DNA from: an uncultured Bacteroidales bacterium
Lineage (GTDB): Bacteria > Bacteroidota > Bacteroidia > Bacteroidales > UBA932
Assembly: GCA_944326305.1 (NCBI GenBank)
Contig: CALVDL010000030.1
Coordinates: forward strand, 1-34,137
Length of the DNA stretch: 34,137 nucleotides
Reading direction: 5' to 3'
Shown: piece after piece, positions 6,185 through 13,514 of the stretch
Layout of the letters: every line of letters starts with the position of its first letter
Position numbering within the stretch: position 1 is the first letter of the stretch
Position numbers and translations under genes: made by a program
Notes under the pieces: generated by a model
The model's database searches: none
Seen by the model: only the letters and a program-made list of their open reading frames with translations
What the model was told of the DNA's origin: nothing

Positions 6185-7645
6185 TTATAAATATCTCTTT
6201 TCGTGCCTGTCCAATGCTATGAATATGAATATCATGGCAGTAAACGACCATAGCGAGGACCCTCCGTAGCTGAGCAGCGGCAACGGTATCCCTATCACTG
6301 GGACCAGCCCCATGGTCATGCCGATGTTGATGAAAAGGTGCATGAATATGCAGCATGCCACGCAGTATCCGTATATCCTGGTGAAGGCCTCCCTGCTGCG
6401 TTCTGCGTCATGCAGTATCCTCCCTATCAGGAAGGCGTACAGCAGGATGACCGCCGCGGCGCCGACGAATCCCCATTCTTCCCCTATTGTGCAGAATATG
6501 AAGTCCGTGCTCTGCTCCGGCACGAACCCGTAGGTGGTCTGGGTCCCGTGCAGGAACCCTTTGCCTGTGAATCCTCCGGAGCCGATGGCTATCATGGACT
6601 GGTTCACATTGTACCCTACGCCGGAGGGATCGTCTTTCAGTCCGAGCAGCACTTCAATGCGTTTCCTCTGGTGGTCCTGCAGCACGTCGTTGAAAAGGAA
6701 GTCGACGGACAGGACGAACAGTATCCCGGTGATGAATGATGCTATTGCCCCCCATTTGAACAGGCTGCGGTCCCGGTATGCCCTGTATGCGTAGAAGAAT
6801 ATGCCGATTACGGCCGTCATGGCAAAGAAGTACATCGGCTTTACGTTCCCGGTGAGGTCCTCCGGGTTTTCAAGCAGGCCGCTCCCCCATTTTATCAGTG
6901 CCGGGACGAAAGACAGGAACACCATTATAGGGAGTATGACCTTCGCCCATTTCTTCATGTTGCCCGATTCCAGGGCGCAGCACAGTGACGCCACACCCAT
7001 CAGGACAAGCATGGATACGTACGGCGATGCGGTGAGGGTCAGGACGAAAAGGAGGATGGCCATTCCTATCATGAACAGTATCCACCCCGAGAGCCCTTCC
7101 CTGTAGAGCATGAACACGAAGCCGACATATACGAGGGCGGAGCCGGTCTCGCTCTGCGCTACGATTATCGCCATGGGTATGAGGATGATAAGTGCAGTCA
7201 GGATGAAGTTCCTGGGGGTTGTCAGGCGGTATCCGTTCTGGCTCATGACCGTGGCAAGCAGCAGGGAAGTGGCTATCTTGGATATTTCCGCGGGCTGGAA
7301 CCTCACGGGACCGAATTCGAACCACGACCTGGAGCCCTTTACCTCCACACCGAGGAAGATTACGGCCACAAGCAGCAGTATCGTGGCCGCATATATCAGG
7401 GGGGAAAGGCTTTCCCAAGCCCTCGGGTTGATGATGAACAGGATTGCCGTGGCAATGCCCAGGGCGGAGACTATCCATACGAACTGCTTGCCGCTCCGAC
7501 AGCTGAAATCGAATATGGAGGCCGGCTCCGAGGAATGCACCGAGGCATAGATGTTCACCCAGCCGATCAGCACCAGCAGGAGGTAGGTCACCACCAGTGA
7601 CCAGTCTATGGATTTAAGAAAGCTGTTTTCTCTGTAACTGTTCAT
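6185..7645 (-). CDS. rodA: RodA, peptidoglycan glycosyltransferase (SEDS)
   Basis: An inner-membrane SEDS-family glycan polymerase that works with PBP2 in lateral wall synthesis. About 486 residues from the ATG at 7645; an in-frame GTG 24 nt upstream is the alternative. Hallmarks are GSRSWFEFGPVRFQPAEISK in the first half, with the conserved FQPAE, and GSGGFTGKGFLHGTQT...FVPEQSTDFIF with the conserved periplasmic-loop Asp in the second. The end, GIPLPLLSYGGSSL, is the FtsW/RodA signature. It is over 100 residues longer than E. coli RodA. The extra length is mostly an inserted hydrophobic region (about residues 230-320), as in other Bacteroidales RodA. It is the last gene of mreBCD-mrdA-rodA, and pairing with mrdA marks it as RodA rather than FtsW. 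Confidence 0.94.
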   Translation of the reverse strand: MNSYRENSFLKSIDWSLVVTYLLLVLIGWVNIYASVHSSEPASIFDFSCRSGKQFVWIVSALGIATAILFIINPRAWESLSPLIYAATILLLVAVIFLGVEVKGSRSWFEFGPVRFQPAEISKIATSLLLATVMSQNGYRLTTPRNFILTALIILIPMAIIVAQSETGSALVYVGFVFMLYREGLSGWILFMIGMAILLFVLTLTASPYVSMLVLMGVASLCCALESGNMKKWAKVILPIMVFLSFVPALIKWGSGLLENPEDLTGNVKPMYFFAMTAVIGIFFYAYRAYRDRSLFKWGAIASFITGILFVLSVDFLFNDVLQDHQRKRIEVLLGLKDDPSGVGYNVNQSMIAIGSGGFTGKGFLHGTQTTYGFVPEQSTDFIFCTIGEEWGFVGAAAVILLYAFLIGRILHDAERSREAFTRIYGYCVACCIFMHLFINIGMTMGLVPVIGIPLPLLSYGGSSLWSFTAMIFIFIALDRHEKRYL

Positions 7646-7683
7646 TCGTTTGCTGCCGGTGGTCCGCACCGGCTGTACATTCG

Positions 7684-9525
7684 TTATCTGTCATTTACCT
7701 TGTCCAGCAGCACACCTTCCATCATGCGTTTTTCCAGTGCTTCGCGGGAGCTGCCGATTTCCCTGTTGAGGTATTTCTCTACAAGCAGTGAGGCTATCGG
7801 CGCGGCCCATCTGGCCCCGAAGGACCCGTGCTCGATGTATGCGGCCACAGCTATTTTCGGGTCGTCCTTTGGGGCGAAGCAGATGAACACGGAGTTGTCG
7901 TCCCCGTGCGGGTTCTGCGCAGTCCCTGTCTTGCCGCAGATGTCGAGCCCGTCCACTGCAGCGATGGAGGCTGTCGCCCCCGAGCCGTACCCGCTGTTGA
8001 CCGCCCTGTACATCCCGTTCACCACCGTGTGGAAATACGACGTGTCCACCATTGTGTAGTGTCTCTCCCTGTATTTCGGGTCTATCTCCACGCCATCGGA
8101 CTCCTTGATGATGTGCGGGATATAGTAGTAGCCCCGGTTCGCCATTATCGCACACAGGTTTGCAAGGTGCAGCGGGGTACAGCCTATCTCGCCCTGTCCG
8201 ATGGATAGCGAAATGATGTTTGTGGCCTTCCAGCGGCCTTTCCCGTACATCCTGTCGTACAGGGCCGGGGTAGGGATGTCCCCTCCCAGTTCGGACGGGA
8301 AGTCGCTTCCCAGCCTGTGCCCGAACCCGAAGCTCGACACGTATTCGTCCCATACGGCCAGGGCCTGGGATACGCTGCCGTTCCCGGAGTCTTCGAGCAG
8401 GGAGCGGAATACATAGCAGTAGTATGCATTGCAGGACATCATGATGGACTCTTCCATGTCGAGCGGGGACCGGTGGCTGTGGCAGGCCATCTTCCTGTTG
8501 CCGTACCGGTACCCAAGATGGCAAGGGAACTCGCTCTGCGGCGTGACTACCCCCTCCTGGAGCCCGATGAGGGCGTTGACCAGCTTGAACACCGAGCCGG
8601 GAGGGTATGACGCCTGTACCGCCCGGTTGAACATCGGCTTTAGCGGGTCAGACGCTATCTGCGAATAGTGCCGCCCTATGTCCGCGAGCACGTCCACGTC
8701 TATGCCGGGGCTCGATATGAGGGCGAGAACCTCTCCGGTGGACGGCTCTATGGCCACCAGGCTGCCGACCTTGTTCTGCATGAGGGCCTGCCCGTAGTTC
8801 TGCAGCTCGGCGTCGATGGTGGTTACTATGTCCTTGCCGGGGATGGCCTCCTTGTCCATCTCCCCGTCACGGTATGAGGACTCTATCCTGTTGCGCGAGT
8901 CGCGCAGGTATATCTTGTACCCCTTTTCCCCTTTCAGATATTGCTCGCATGTGGCCTCTATGCCTGTCATTCCGGCGTAGTCCCCGGCCTTGTATTCGTC
9001 GTTGTGCGCCTTGATGTACCTGGAGTCTACTTCCGAGACGTAGCCGAGCAGGTTGCCTCCCGCATTGTACGGGTACTGCCGGATGCTCCTGGGCTGCCCC
9101 CTGAACCCCGGGAACTTGTACGCGAGCTCGGCGAAGCGCATGTAGGTCTCAGGAGGGAGCTGCTTCAGCATGACTACGGACTGGTAGCCTATCTTCCTTC
9201 GGTCCCTGTAGTATTCGTCCATCTTGTCCTTTATGAACTCCGGTGTCACCCCGAGGGCCGCGCTCAGTGACAGGGTGTCGAACTCGGATACCTCTTTCGG
9301 GGTCACGAGTATGTCGTAGGCGACCTTGTTCCCCACGAGAATCTTGCCGTTGCGGTCGTAGATTATGCCTCTGGTGGGGTAGATGGTGGAATAGACCATC
9401 GAATTGTTGGATGCGTCTATCTTGTAGCTGTCGTCAAGAATCTGGATGACGAACAGCCTCACGATGAGAATGAGGGTGGCGACGGCCAGTCCGGCGATTA
9501 TCTTGTTCTGCTTGTTGATTTTCAT
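7684..9525 (-). CDS. mrdA: Penicillin-binding protein 2 (elongasome transpeptidase)
   Basis: A class B PBP that cross-links peptidoglycan in the lateral wall together with RodA. A single N-terminal membrane anchor covers residues 10-30. The dimerisation/pedestal region includes TRGIIYDRNGKIL (about 51-63). The transpeptidase domain carries all three active-site motifs: SVFK with Ser311, SCN with Ser364 and KTGTAQ at about 532-537. The 613 residues match the family. It lies 12 nt after mreD and about 40 nt before the rodA ATG, so it is translated from the mreBCD mRNA. All catalytic residues are present. Confidence 0.95.
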   Translation of the reverse strand: MKINKQNKIIAGLAVATLILIVRLFVIQILDDSYKIDASNNSMVYSTIYPTRGIIYDRNGKILVGNKVAYDILVTPKEVSEFDTLSLSAALGVTPEFIKDKMDEYYRDRRKIGYQSVVMLKQLPPETYMRFAELAYKFPGFRGQPRSIRQYPYNAGGNLLGYVSEVDSRYIKAHNDEYKAGDYAGMTGIEATCEQYLKGEKGYKIYLRDSRNRIESSYRDGEMDKEAIPGKDIVTTIDAELQNYGQALMQNKVGSLVAIEPSTGEVLALISSPGIDVDVLADIGRHYSQIASDPLKPMFNRAVQASYPPGSVFKLVNALIGLQEGVVTPQSEFPCHLGYRYGNRKMACHSHRSPLDMEESIMMSCNAYYCYVFRSLLEDSGNGSVSQALAVWDEYVSSFGFGHRLGSDFPSELGGDIPTPALYDRMYGKGRWKATNIISLSIGQGEIGCTPLHLANLCAIMANRGYYYIPHIIKESDGVEIDPKYRERHYTMVDTSYFHTVVNGMYRAVNSGYGSGATASIAAVDGLDICGKTGTAQNPHGDDNSVFICFAPKDDPKIAVAAYIEHGSFGARWAAPIASLLVEKYLNREIGSSREALEKRMMEGVLLDKVNDR

Positions 9526-9537
9526 ATCCGGGGCCTG

Positions 9538-10050
9538 TTACCTGTCTTTGGTGGTAAGCACATGTATTACGAGCAGGGCGAGGAGGCTGTCTGCTACAAG
9601 GGACGCCCCGAAGCGTGCTGCGTTGAACCACAGCGGCCTTACCCCTGCGCTGTCGGCCATGACATATACGGAGAGGAATACGGCATAGGCAACGATGACT
9701 GTGACAAGTACTTTCCCTATGCCCGCGGACTTCAGCCCGAACGGGGAGTCCTTCCCTGAATTCTCCTCCCCGGTCGCCATCTGGAGCAGAGGATGCCTGA
9801 TGAAGGCCACAGGAACGAGCGAGAGTGTGTTCAGCCCGATGATGCCCTCGGACAGGAAATCGACAGCGAGCCCTGTGATGAACGCGATCACCATGCTCAA
9901 TGCCGTGTTTATCTTCTGCGGCAGTGCCAGTACCATCGCCGGAAGTATGGTCACGTATATGAAGGGGCTGATCCTGCAATAGTTGCAGATGACCATCTGC
10001 GCCAGGGCAAGCAGTATGTATATTATCGTGAAATTCTGGTTCGTCTTCAT
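9538..10050 (-). CDS. mreD: Rod shape-determining protein MreD
   Basis: A small polytopic inner-membrane protein, 170 residues with about five predicted hydrophobic helices, and part of the MreBCD complex. Sequence conservation in this family is low. The call rests on size, topology, the segment AFITGLAVDFLSEGIIGLNTLSLVPVAF (the usual GLxxDxxxxxxxGxxxL region) and position between mreC and mrdA. It starts 15 nt after the mreC stop. Confidence 0.88.
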   Translation of the reverse strand: MKTNQNFTIIYILLALAQMVICNYCRISPFIYVTILPAMVLALPQKINTALSMVIAFITGLAVDFLSEGIIGLNTLSLVPVAFIRHPLLQMATGEENSGKDSPFGLKSAGIGKVLVTVIVAYAVFLSVYVMADSAGVRPLWFNAARFGASLVADSLLALLVIHVLTTKDR

Positions 10051-10065
10051 GCTCGGTCCTCCGGG

Positions 10066-10878
10066 TTATTGCTGTGAGACAAGGCTGTCGATTTCTTCTT
10101 TCCCGGTATTCCGGACAATGGTCACGTGCCTGAGGGCCTTGAAATCCTCGAAGAGCTTTATCTGTATCTCGTAGGTCGCCCCGTTCACAATGCGGGATTC
10201 TCCGGCCGTCCCCAGAGGGATGTCAGGCGGGAAGATAGAGGAGAAGCCGCTTGTGTAGACCGTGTCCCCCGGTTCGAAAGGGATATGGTGCGGGATCTCG
10301 TTCAGGAGCGCCCCGTCCGAGTGTATCCCGTCCCATACGAGCGAGCCCACCGGACCGTCCTTCCCGATCCTTGCGCTGACGGTCATCCCCGTGTTCTTGA
10401 ACGATATGCCGTAGGAATAATGCCGGCTCACGGCGTCTATTATGCCGATCACTCCCTGCCCGGTGATGATGCCGGACTGGAGGGTGACCCCGTCTTCGGA
10501 GCCTTTGTTGACAATGATGTAGTTGTGCTGGCTGTTGTTGCTGACCTTTACGATGTCGGCCAGTGTGTAGACATATTTCCCGGTGCTGTCCTCCGCTGTG
10601 GCGGAGGAATCCCTCCCGGCACTTTCATATTCCCGTATTATGCCGGCCATCCGGAAGTTCTCTTCCGCCAGCCTCTCGTTCTCCCTCCGGAGGGAGAAAT
10701 AGTATCTGATTTCCTCCGTGGCGCCCCAGACCGTGGCATAGAAGGCATGCGAGCCTTTCATTATCCAGGTGTCCTGCAGCATCCCGTTGCTCCGGAGCAT
10801 ACTCAATGCAGCTATCTCCAGTGCGATGAAGATAGCTGCATTGAGTATGAGAGTGAATATTTTCAGCTTCCCGGCCAT
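10066..10878 (-). CDS. mreC: Rod shape-determining protein MreC
   Basis: A bitopic periplasmic scaffold linking MreB to PBP2 and RodA, 270 residues. The N-terminal TM helix is about residues 7-28. A coiled-coil-like stretch (YFSLRRENERLAEENFRMAGIIREYE, about 62-87) precedes the beta-rich MreC domain, which has YIIVNKGSEDGV, SGIITGQGVIGII and the later FEPGDTVYTSGFSSIFPPDIPLG typical of the family. The start codon is one base past the mreB stop, suggesting coupled translation. The DNA encoding the TM helix is a perfect 20-bp inverted repeat (10798-10849), described separately. Confidence 0.94.
   Translation of the reverse strand: MAGKLKIFTLILNAAIFIALEIAALSMLRSNGMLQDTWIMKGSHAFYATVWGATEEIRYYFSLRRENERLAEENFRMAGIIREYESAGRDSSATAEDSTGKYVYTLADIVKVSNNSQHNYIIVNKGSEDGVTLQSGIITGQGVIGIIDAVSRHYSYGISFKNTGMTVSARIGKDGPVGSLVWDGIHSDGALLNEIPHHIPFEPGDTVYTSGFSSIFPPDIPLGTAGESRIVNGATYEIQIKLFEDFKALRHVTIVRNTGKEEIDSLVSQQ
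10798..10849. repeat. Perfect 20-bp inverted repeat inside mreC
   Basis: The left arm CATACTCAATGCAGCTATCT (10798-10817) and right arm AGATAGCTGCATTGAGTATG (10830-10849) are exact reverse complements separated by 12 nt. On the mRNA it lies about 30-81 nt after the mreC start codon and encodes the hydrophobic helix LILNAAIFIALEIAALSML. The stem has no mismatches and no T tail follows on the coding strand. Confidence 0.97.
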
Positions 10879-10879
10879 T

Positions 10880-11902
10880 CTACCTCATGAGGAATGGATA
10901 TTTGTCCGTATGCTTGAGCGCGATGCATGTCCCCCGTGCCACGGCTTTGAGCGGGTCTTCCGCCACATGGAACGGAATGTTCACCTTTTCGCTCAGCCTC
11001 TTGTCGAGGCCTCTGAGCAGCGCCCCTCCTCCGGAGAGGTAGATCCCGCTCTCCACGATGTCGGCATACAGCTCCGGCGGAGTCTGCTCCAGCACGTGGA
11101 GTATGGCCGACTCTATTTTCGCTATGGACTTGTCGAGGCAGTGGGCGATCTCCTGGTAGGTGATGGTCGCTATCACCGGGTGTGCCGTCATGAGGTTCGG
11201 CCCCTTTACCACGAACGGCTCAGGCTCGTTCTCCAGGTTCGGTATCACTGCGCCGACAGCGATCTTGAGCTTCTCGGCAGTAGGCTCGCCGACCTTGATA
11301 TTGTGCTGCTGCTTGAGGTAGGACTGGATGTCTGCCGTGAACTCGTCACCGGCGACCCTCACGCTGTTCTGCTGTACGATGCCGCCCAGGGATATGACCG
11401 CAATCTCCGTGGTCCCGCCTCCGATGTCTACCACCATGCTGCCTTTAGGCGCTTCGACGTCCAGCCCGATTCCCAGGGCCGCCGCCATCGGCTCGAATAT
11501 GAGGTATACGTCGCGTCCCCCTGCATGTTCGGTGGAGTCGCGCACCGCACGGATTTCCACTTCGGTACTGCCTGACGGGATGCCGACCACTACCTTGAGG
11601 TTCGGCGTGAAAAGGGACCTGCGCTTGCTGTTCACCTGCTTGATGAAGCCGCGGATCATCAGCTCTGCGGCGTTGAAGTCCGCGATAACCCCGTCCCGCA
11701 GGGGCCTTACGGTCTTTATTCCTGGATTTTCCCTGTCCTGTATGAGCTTGGCCTGGTGTCCCAGGGCCATGAGTTTGCCTGTGTTGTTGTCGAGAGCCAC
11801 GATACTCGGCTCGTCCAGTACTATCTGGTCATTCTGGAAAATGACAGTATTCGCCGTGCCGAGGTCGATTGCAAGTTCTTGGGTCAAAAAAGAGAATCCC
11901 AT
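10880..11902 (-). CDS. mreB: Rod shape-determining protein MreB (bacterial actin)
   Basis: A cytoplasmic actin-like ATPase that forms membrane-bound filaments steering the elongation machinery. At 340 residues it is the normal length. The N-terminal FSFLTQELAIDLGTANT holds phosphate-1 (DLGTANT, about residues 13-19). Phosphate-2 is VVDIGGGTTEIAV (about 157-169) and the adenosine motif is SGIYLSGGGALLRGL (about 285-299). EPMAAALGIG and GDEFTADI are also typical. It is the first gene of the elongasome operon and has a TATTTTTG promoter about 45 nt upstream. Confidence 0.97.
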   Translation of the reverse strand: MGFSFLTQELAIDLGTANTVIFQNDQIVLDEPSIVALDNNTGKLMALGHQAKLIQDRENPGIKTVRPLRDGVIADFNAAELMIRGFIKQVNSKRRSLFTPNLKVVVGIPSGSTEVEIRAVRDSTEHAGGRDVYLIFEPMAAALGIGLDVEAPKGSMVVDIGGGTTEIAVISLGGIVQQNSVRVAGDEFTADIQSYLKQQHNIKVGEPTAEKLKIAVGAVIPNLENEPEPFVVKGPNLMTAHPVIATITYQEIAHCLDKSIAKIESAILHVLEQTPPELYADIVESGIYLSGGGALLRGLDKRLSEKVNIPFHVAEDPLKAVARGTCIALKHTDKYPFLMR

Positions 11903-11945
11903 CTGTCTGTCGCGTTATAAATTTTAATACACTATATCCAACTTG

Positions 11946-11953
11946 CAAAAATA
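11946..11953 (-). promoter_or_regulatory. -7 box of the mreBCD-mrdA-rodA promoter
   Basis: Minus-strand TATTTTTG, followed by C, matches TAnnTTTG and lies 43 nt before the mreB ATG. It is the only good promoter element seen for the five-gene operon. The -33 element is not clear. Confidence 0.6.
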
Positions 11954-12049
11954 GGAAAAAAGTTAAGAAACTGTTTTAAATTCAGAAAAAATCCCCTCGG
12001 AAATCTCTCATAAATTTATGCCGGTAAAATTTTTAACAGCTTCTCATAA

Positions 12050-12080
12050 TTGGAAAAAATCAAAACAGCTTTTAAATTTG
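12050..12080 (+). promoter_or_regulatory. ispD promoter, full -33/-7 match
   Basis: TTG at 12050-12052, a 20-nt spacer, then TAAATTTG at 12073-12080 followed by C. The predicted transcript start (about 12086) leaves a very short leader before either candidate ATG (12097 or 12118). Confidence 0.75.
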
Positions 12081-12117
12081 CCGTATTATCAACTCAATGA
12101 AATTGTCCAGGAAAAGT

Positions 12118-12822
12118 ATGGGTAGAGCTAAATATTTGATTATTATGGCGGGAGGCTCCGGTTCACGTATGGGGGGCACGCTTCCGAAACAGTTCATGCT
12201 CCTTTCCGGAAGGCCGGTTCTCCAGATGACGATCGAGCATTTCCTTGACGCCGTGCCGGACATAAGGATTGTCACTGTCCTTCCCAAGTCCCATGCCGAC
12301 CTGTGGAAAGAGCTGTGCTACAAGAACAATTTCAATGTCCCCCAGTCGATTGCAACAGGTGGCTTTACCAGGTTCCATTCAGTCCGCAACGGTCTGGAGA
12401 AGGTTCCTGACGGTGCTCTCGTGGCCATTCATGACGGGGTCCGTCCCATAGTTTCCAGAAATTTGATAAACAATATTTTCCGTCTGGCTGAAGATGTGCC
12501 GGGCGTGGTCCCTGCAATCCCGTGTACGGATACGCTGCGCCCAGTCGTCCGTGATGGAGAGGGAAGGCTTCACCGGACGGGAGACCCGCCTGTGGACCGG
12601 AGCCGTGTCTTTGCGGTGCAGACCCCGCAGGTATTCTGGTCTGAGGTCATAAAAAAAGCCTACAGGCAGGCCTATGACACATCATTTACCGATGACGCAT
12701 CGGTAGCTGAAAAAGCAGGAGAGGAAATCCTTTATGTGGACGGAGAAAAATCCAACATAAAGCTCACCACTCCTGATGATATGAGGCTTGCAGAGGCTCT
12801 CTGCAGTATATTGCACTATTGA
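12118..12822 (+). CDS. ispD: 2-C-methyl-D-erythritol 4-phosphate cytidylyltransferase IspD
   Basis: A cytoplasmic enzyme of the MEP isoprenoid pathway that activates MEP with CTP. The CTP-binding N-terminus IIMAGGSGSRMGGTLPKQF is complete, and VAIHDGVRPIVS, AIPCTDTLR and FAVQTPQVF match the family. The C-terminal part has FTDDASVAEKAG and IKLTTPDDMRLAE, so this is IspD rather than TarI/Bcs1. I chose ATG 12118 (234 residues) because AGGA lies 6 nt upstream and the protein then starts as relatives do. ATG 12097 would add seven basic residues. Its last 7 bp overlap the convergent Lrp-type gene. Confidence 0.93.
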   Translation: MGRAKYLIIMAGGSGSRMGGTLPKQFMLLSGRPVLQMTIEHFLDAVPDIRIVTVLPKSHADLWKELCYKNNFNVPQSIATGGFTRFHSVRNGLEKVPDGALVAIHDGVRPIVSRNLINNIFRLAEDVPGVVPAIPCTDTLRPVVRDGEGRLHRTGDPPVDRSRVFAVQTPQVFWSEVIKKAYRQAYDTSFTDDASVAEKAGEEILYVDGEKSNIKLTTPDDMRLAEALCSILHY

Positions 12823-13328
12823 TTCTCTCTTTTTTTTGCGCTGGCCGAGAAGCTGGTGTTCTGGTATTCCTTCACCCATACCTGCCTTTCTATTGCCTGG
12901 TCAAGTGAGATCTGTGTCTCTGTGGACTGCACATACGGGATCTTCTGTATCGTGTTCACCAGTATTTCCATTAGGTGGTCGTGGTTGAAGCAGAATATCT
13001 TCAGCAGGAGGGCGTATTTGCCCGTGACGAAATGGCACTCTACGATTTCGGAGATTTTCTTGAACGCTTCAATCACTTCAGGATATTTGTTGGCCTCCGA
13101 GAGCGAGACGCTTATGAAGGCGCATACATTCAGCCCCAGTGCCTGAGGCTTTACGAGGAGGCGTGAGCCGGTGATTACTCCATTGGCTTCTAACCTTTTC
13201 ACTCTCTGGTGTATTGCGGCTCCTGATACACCGCACTCCCTTGCAATCTCCAGAAAAGGCATTCTGGCATTCTTCACCAGAAAGGAAAGGATCTTCTGGT
13301 CAATCTGGTCAATGTGATAGGAAGGCAT
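12816..13328 (-). CDS. Lrp/AsnC-family transcriptional regulator
   Basis: A cytoplasmic DNA-binding regulator with an N-terminal winged helix-turn-helix: IDQKILSFLVKNARMPFLEIARECGVSGAAIHQRVKRLEANGVITG (about residues 8-53). A C-terminal RAM effector domain follows (CAFISVSLSEANKYPEVIEAF to about 150). The length of 170 residues is slightly over the usual 150-160, the excess being a polar tail SFSASAKKRENQ. Family members sense amino acids; the ligand and targets cannot be read from sequence, and no neighbouring amino-acid gene suggests one. Its 3' end overlaps ispD by 7 bp in a convergent arrangement. Confidence 0.93.
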   Translation of the reverse strand: MPSYHIDQIDQKILSFLVKNARMPFLEIARECGVSGAAIHQRVKRLEANGVITGSRLLVKPQALGLNVCAFISVSLSEANKYPEVIEAFKKISEIVECHFVTGKYALLLKIFCFNHDHLMEILVNTIQKIPYVQSTETQISLDQAIERQVWVKEYQNTSFSASAKKRENQ

Positions 13329-13362
13329 AGCGTTTACTGTTTTAAATAGTCCATTAACTCTA

Positions 13363-13394
13363 CAAAGTTAATGAAAAATTTACAATCATATCAA
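13363..13394 (-). promoter_or_regulatory. Promoter of the Lrp/AsnC gene
   Basis: On the minus strand TTG (13392-13394), a 21-nt spacer and TAACTTTG (13363-13370) match the -33/-7 pattern. The -7 box ends 34 nt before the start codon. Confidence 0.65.
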
Positions 13395-13467
13395 TATCTT
13401 ATGACGGAAATTATAAATCATAACATAAAAGAAGCAGTATTTTTAAATCTCTTATGAAAATCCGTCC

Positions 13468-13504
13468 GGCTTCAGTGTCTTCCTCCATGACCGCACCTGA
13501 AGCC
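13468..13504 (-). terminator. Possible topA terminator hairpin
   Basis: GGCTTCAG (13468-13475) and CTGAAGCC (13497-13504) form a perfect 8-bp stem with a 21-nt loop. On the minus strand the stem begins 10 nt after the topA stop and is followed by GGACGGATTTTC. The T-run is short and displaced, so termination is plausible but not certain. Confidence 0.5.
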
Positions 13505-13514
13505 CGCAGCCCCG

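Noticed and set aside
10126..11575. Long plus-strand open frames opposite mreC and mreB
   Set aside because: They lie antisense to clear family members, show no domain pattern and reflect GC-rich third positions.
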